DNA of 8,236 bases, taken from Acidobacteriota bacterium. Its GTDB lineage: Bacteria > Acidobacteriota > Terriglobia > Bryobacterales > Bryobacteraceae. Positions 6,328 to 8,236 of this stretch are shown in pieces (the first letter of the stretch is position 1; each line of letters begins with the position of its first letter). The position numbers and the translations under genes are program-made. The DNA lies in contig JAJYKC010000081.1 in NCBI GenBank assembly GCA_021788955.1, positions 1 through 8,236 of the forward strand, given 5' to 3'. Below the pieces are notes generated by a model. The model was given only the letters and a program-made list of their open reading frames with translations. It did not search any database and was not told the origin of the DNA.

Positions 6328-7683
6328 ATGCACTTCGTGGGGATCGATTTCGGCTGGGAACGGGGAGCGAGTGGGCTCGCGTTGCTCGACTGGGATGGAA
6401 CGTCGCTCAAGCTTCGCGAACTGGACCTGCGGGAGGAACCGGCGGAGATCCTGCGCTGGGTCGATCAGCACGCGGGCGAGAACGCGGTGGTGGCGATTGA
6501 CGCGCCGACCGTAATTCCCAACAAGACCGGGACGCGCGAGGCGGACCGGTTGACCCACGAGCGCTACGGCAAGTATGACGCGGGAAGCTATCCGGCGAGC
6601 CGGGCGCGAACATACTGGAGACGAACCACGGGGTTTTCCAAGGCGCTCGAACGCGCCGGCTTCATGCATGGCGACCGGATGGCGGCGCGGGCCAAGGGGC
6701 GATGGCAAATCGAAGTGTATCCGCACGCCGCCGCAGTGCAGCTTTTCGCGCTGCGCCGCATCGTGAAATACAAACGGGGACCCGTGGCCGGGCGCGCCGA
6801 AGCGCTCGGCGAATTGCGGGGCCTGCTGCTGCACCGTCTGCCGCACGCGACGCCGAGGCTGGCCCCGCCGGAGTTGCCGGCAATTCCAGCGGGCGGGCGC
6901 GCTCTGAAGCAGGTGGAAGATAAGCTGGACGCGCTGTTGTGCGCATATGTGGCGGCGTATTGGTGGTACTGGGGGCCATCGCGGAACGACGTGCTCGGAG
7001 ACGCCGCGCGCGGGTACATTGTCGTGCCGCACCGAAGGACCGCGGCGGTTCCGCTGGCAGACTTGCGCGAGAGTTACCTGCTCACGAGGCTCGACGAAAC
7101 TGCGATGGCGGCCGACGCAATTGCGCAGTTCGAGGAGTGGTTCGAGCAGGCGCGGGTAGCGGGACTGCCGGAGCCGAACGCGATGACTCTCGCCACCGCG
7201 ACGGCCGCCGGCGAACCGAGCGCGAGGGTCGTGCTGTTAAAGGGCCTCGATGACCGCGGCTTCGTCTTTTACACCAACTACGAGAGCCAGAAGGGGCAGG
7301 AACTGGCTGAGAACCCGCGTGCCGCGCTGGTCTTCTACTGGCCGGAACTGGAGCGGCAGGTCCGCGTTTCGGGGGCGGTCAGCCGCCTGAGCCGGGAGGC
7401 ATCCGAAGCCTATTTTCGCAGCCGCCCGGAAGGGCACCGGCTTGGAGCCTGGGCCTCAAAACAGAGCGAGGTTGTGGAGGGACGTGAGACTCTCGAAGCC
7501 GCGCTGGAACAAGCACGGACGCGGTTTGCCGGAATTGAGGTGCCGCTGCCGGAGAACTGGGGCGGATACCGGCTCGAGGCGGAGAGAATCGAGTTCTGGC
7601 AAGGACGCCCGGACCGGCTGCACGACCGCATCCGGTACCGAGCCTCGGGCGGCGTGTGGCTGCGCGAACGGCTGTCGCCATAG
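6328..7683 (+). CDS. pdxH: Fusion protein: DUF429 (RNase H-fold) domain + pyridoxamine 5'-phosphate oxidase
   Basis: One uninterrupted 451-residue frame with two apparently complete domains. Residues 1-235 match DUF429, a predicted RNase H-like nuclease family of unknown function: GIDFG (Asp7), AIDAP (Asp58), EVYPHAA (Glu129), EDKLDALLCAYVAA (Asp198, Asp201) and the usual C-terminal GYIVVP (229-234). Residues from about 239 to 451 are a full-length PdxH, which uses FMN and oxygen to oxidise PNP/PMP to pyridoxal 5'-phosphate. Its landmarks are SARVVLLKG (298-306), FVFYTNYESQKGQEL (312-326), ERQVRVSG (342-349), SRPEGHRLGAWASKQS (365-380), FWQGRPDRLHDR (423-434; Arg430 and His432 correspond to the substrate-binding Arg/His pair of E. 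coli PdxH) and the RLSP end. The PdxH half is ~215 residues, the family's normal length. No ribosome site precedes the only nearby internal start (GTG 7024). The PdxH activity is a confident inference; the role of DUF429 is unknown. Confidence 0.92.
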   Translation: MHFVGIDFGWERGASGLALLDWDGTSLKLRELDLREEPAEILRWVDQHAGENAVVAIDAPTVIPNKTGTREADRLTHERYGKYDAGSYPASRARTYWRRTTGFSKALERAGFMHGDRMAARAKGRWQIEVYPHAAAVQLFALRRIVKYKRGPVAGRAEALGELRGLLLHRLPHATPRLAPPELPAIPAGGRALKQVEDKLDALLCAYVAAYWWYWGPSRNDVLGDAARGYIVVPHRRTAAVPLADLRESYLLTRLDETAMAADAIAQFEEWFEQARVAGLPEPNAMTLATATAAGEPSARVVLLKGLDDRGFVFYTNYESQKGQELAENPRAALVFYWPELERQVRVSGAVSRLSREASEAYFRSRPEGHRLGAWASKQSEVVEGRETLEAALEQARTRFAGIEVPLPENWGGYRLEAERIEFWQGRPDRLHDRIRYRASGGVWLRERLSP

Positions 7684-7689
7684 GGCGAC

Positions 7690-8236
7690 TCACCAGGTCT
7701 GTTTGACGATTCCCTTCCCTTCGACGATCGTGAGAAGCCGGTCGATCGGGACGGCGCGGAACATTTCTTTCTTGCCCGTGGGCCAACGAACTTCAAGATC
7801 CACGGCGGTGAAAGAGCCAAGGCCGAAGTGAAGCCGCGAGTCGCTCGAGGAGTAGAAGCTGGATTGGCTCAACACTTCCCGCGCCTGCATTTTGCCGCCG
7901 TAGTGCGCGGTGACACGCGCTCCCACGGCGCCGCGGTTACTGACGGTTCCGTGCAGTTTCACCTTCACCCAATGGCCCTTGCCGGTGACGTCGTTCCGGA
8001 GCAGCGAAGGCGGTTCGTTGAGGTTGATGATGAGGACATCAACGTCGCCGTCGTTATCGAAATCGCCGAAAGCCGTGCCGCGGCTGGCATGGCGCGCGGC
8101 CACACCCGGGCCGGCCTCCTCGATTAACTCCTCGAACTTGTCCTTTCCGAGGTTGTGAAAGACGATCCGCGGCGTCTTGAAAGGATAAGAGGAGAGCTGT
8201 TTTTCGACCTCCGGGTAAACGTTGCCGGTAACGAAG
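7690..8236 (-). CDS. CRTAC1-like FG-GAP repeat / ASPIC-UnbV domain protein, C-terminal fragment
   Basis: The last ~181 residues of a larger protein whose frame stays open to the right edge; the 5' end lies outside. It begins FVTGNVYPEVEKQ and runs into an FG-GAP (VCBS-type) calcium-binding repeat, GTAFGDFDNDGDVDVLIINL, whose D-x-D-x-D-G-D loop matches the integrin-like consensus. An ASPIC/UnbV domain follows, with NRGAVGARVTAHYGG, SQSSFYSSSDSRLHFGLG and VDLEVRWPTGKKE, ending ...VEGKGIVKQTW. This order (beta-propeller repeats, then UnbV) is that of the CRTAC1/ASPIC family, usually large secreted proteins abundant in Acidobacteria and Planctomycetes. Function is poorly known; extracellular binding is likely. 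A signal peptide cannot be checked because the N-terminus is missing. The gene converges on the DUF429-PdxH gene with six bases between stops. Confidence 0.92.
   Translation of the reverse strand, partial: FVTGNVYPEVEKQLSSYPFKTPRIVFHNLGKDKFEELIEEAGPGVAARHASRGTAFGDFDNDGDVDVLIINLNEPPSLLRNDVTGKGHWVKVKLHGTVSNRGAVGARVTAHYGGKMQAREVLSQSSFYSSSDSRLHFGLGSFTAVDLEVRWPTGKKEMFRAVPIDRLLTIVEGKGIVKQTW

Noticed and set aside
7024..7683. PdxH as a separate gene starting at the internal GTG 7024
   Set aside because: No ribosome site at proper spacing, no stop between the halves, and the frame is continuous from a well-placed start at 6328. A secondary internal start cannot be fully excluded.
2646..7683. A functional link between the PLP-dependent TrpB2 and the PLP-making PdxH because both lie in this window
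   Set aside because: They are over 2 kb apart, on opposite strands, separated by the sigma operon; PLP is used by many enzymes, so proximity alone is weak evidence.
1..8236. Search by eye for tRNA/rRNA genes, CRISPR arrays, IS ends or toxin-antitoxin pairs
   Set aside because: Nothing matching was seen; almost the whole window is occupied by recognised coding genes.

Overview
The window looks like a stretch of chromosome from a GC-rich, Gram-negative-type bacterium, most likely an Acidobacteriota member (Solibacter/Bryobacter-like). This is inferred from the mix of families: an ADOP/MacB-type FtsX permease, an ECF sigma / HEAT-repeat anti-sigma / DUF4097 cassette, a CRTAC1-type FG-GAP/UnbV protein and a TrpB2-type synthase. 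No rRNA, tRNA, CRISPR array or mobile element was seen. Coding density is very high, and every gap between genes is under about 90 bases.

Left part (1-2631): the 3' end of an FtsX-like ABC permease runs rightward. Its last bases overlap the 3' end of a leftward gene for a six-helix membrane protein. After an 83-base divergent gap come two rightward PPK2-family genes joined by a one-base stop/start overlap. They align without gaps over about 230 residues. Together they resemble the two halves of a class II PPK2 (polyphosphate:AMP phosphotransferase) split into two genes: the upstream half has substitutions at active-site positions and the downstream half is canonical.

Middle part (2646-6268): a leftward TrpB2 gene is followed, across a divergent gap with a perfect 6-bp inverted repeat, by a rightward three-gene unit. 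It encodes an ECF sigma factor, a membrane zinc-finger anti-sigma with C-terminal HEAT repeats predicted outside the membrane, and a secreted DUF4097 beta-repeat protein. The spacings (10 bases, then a 4-base ATGA overlap) suggest one transcript and a cell-envelope signalling role.

Right part (6328-8236): one continuous gene encodes an apparently complete DUF429 (RNase H-fold) domain fused to an apparently complete pyridoxamine 5'-phosphate oxidase (PdxH). It converges, six bases apart, on the 3' end of a leftward CRTAC1-like gene that runs off the window. The DUF429-PdxH fusion and the split PPK2 pair are the two most unusual items; neither could be compared with databases here.
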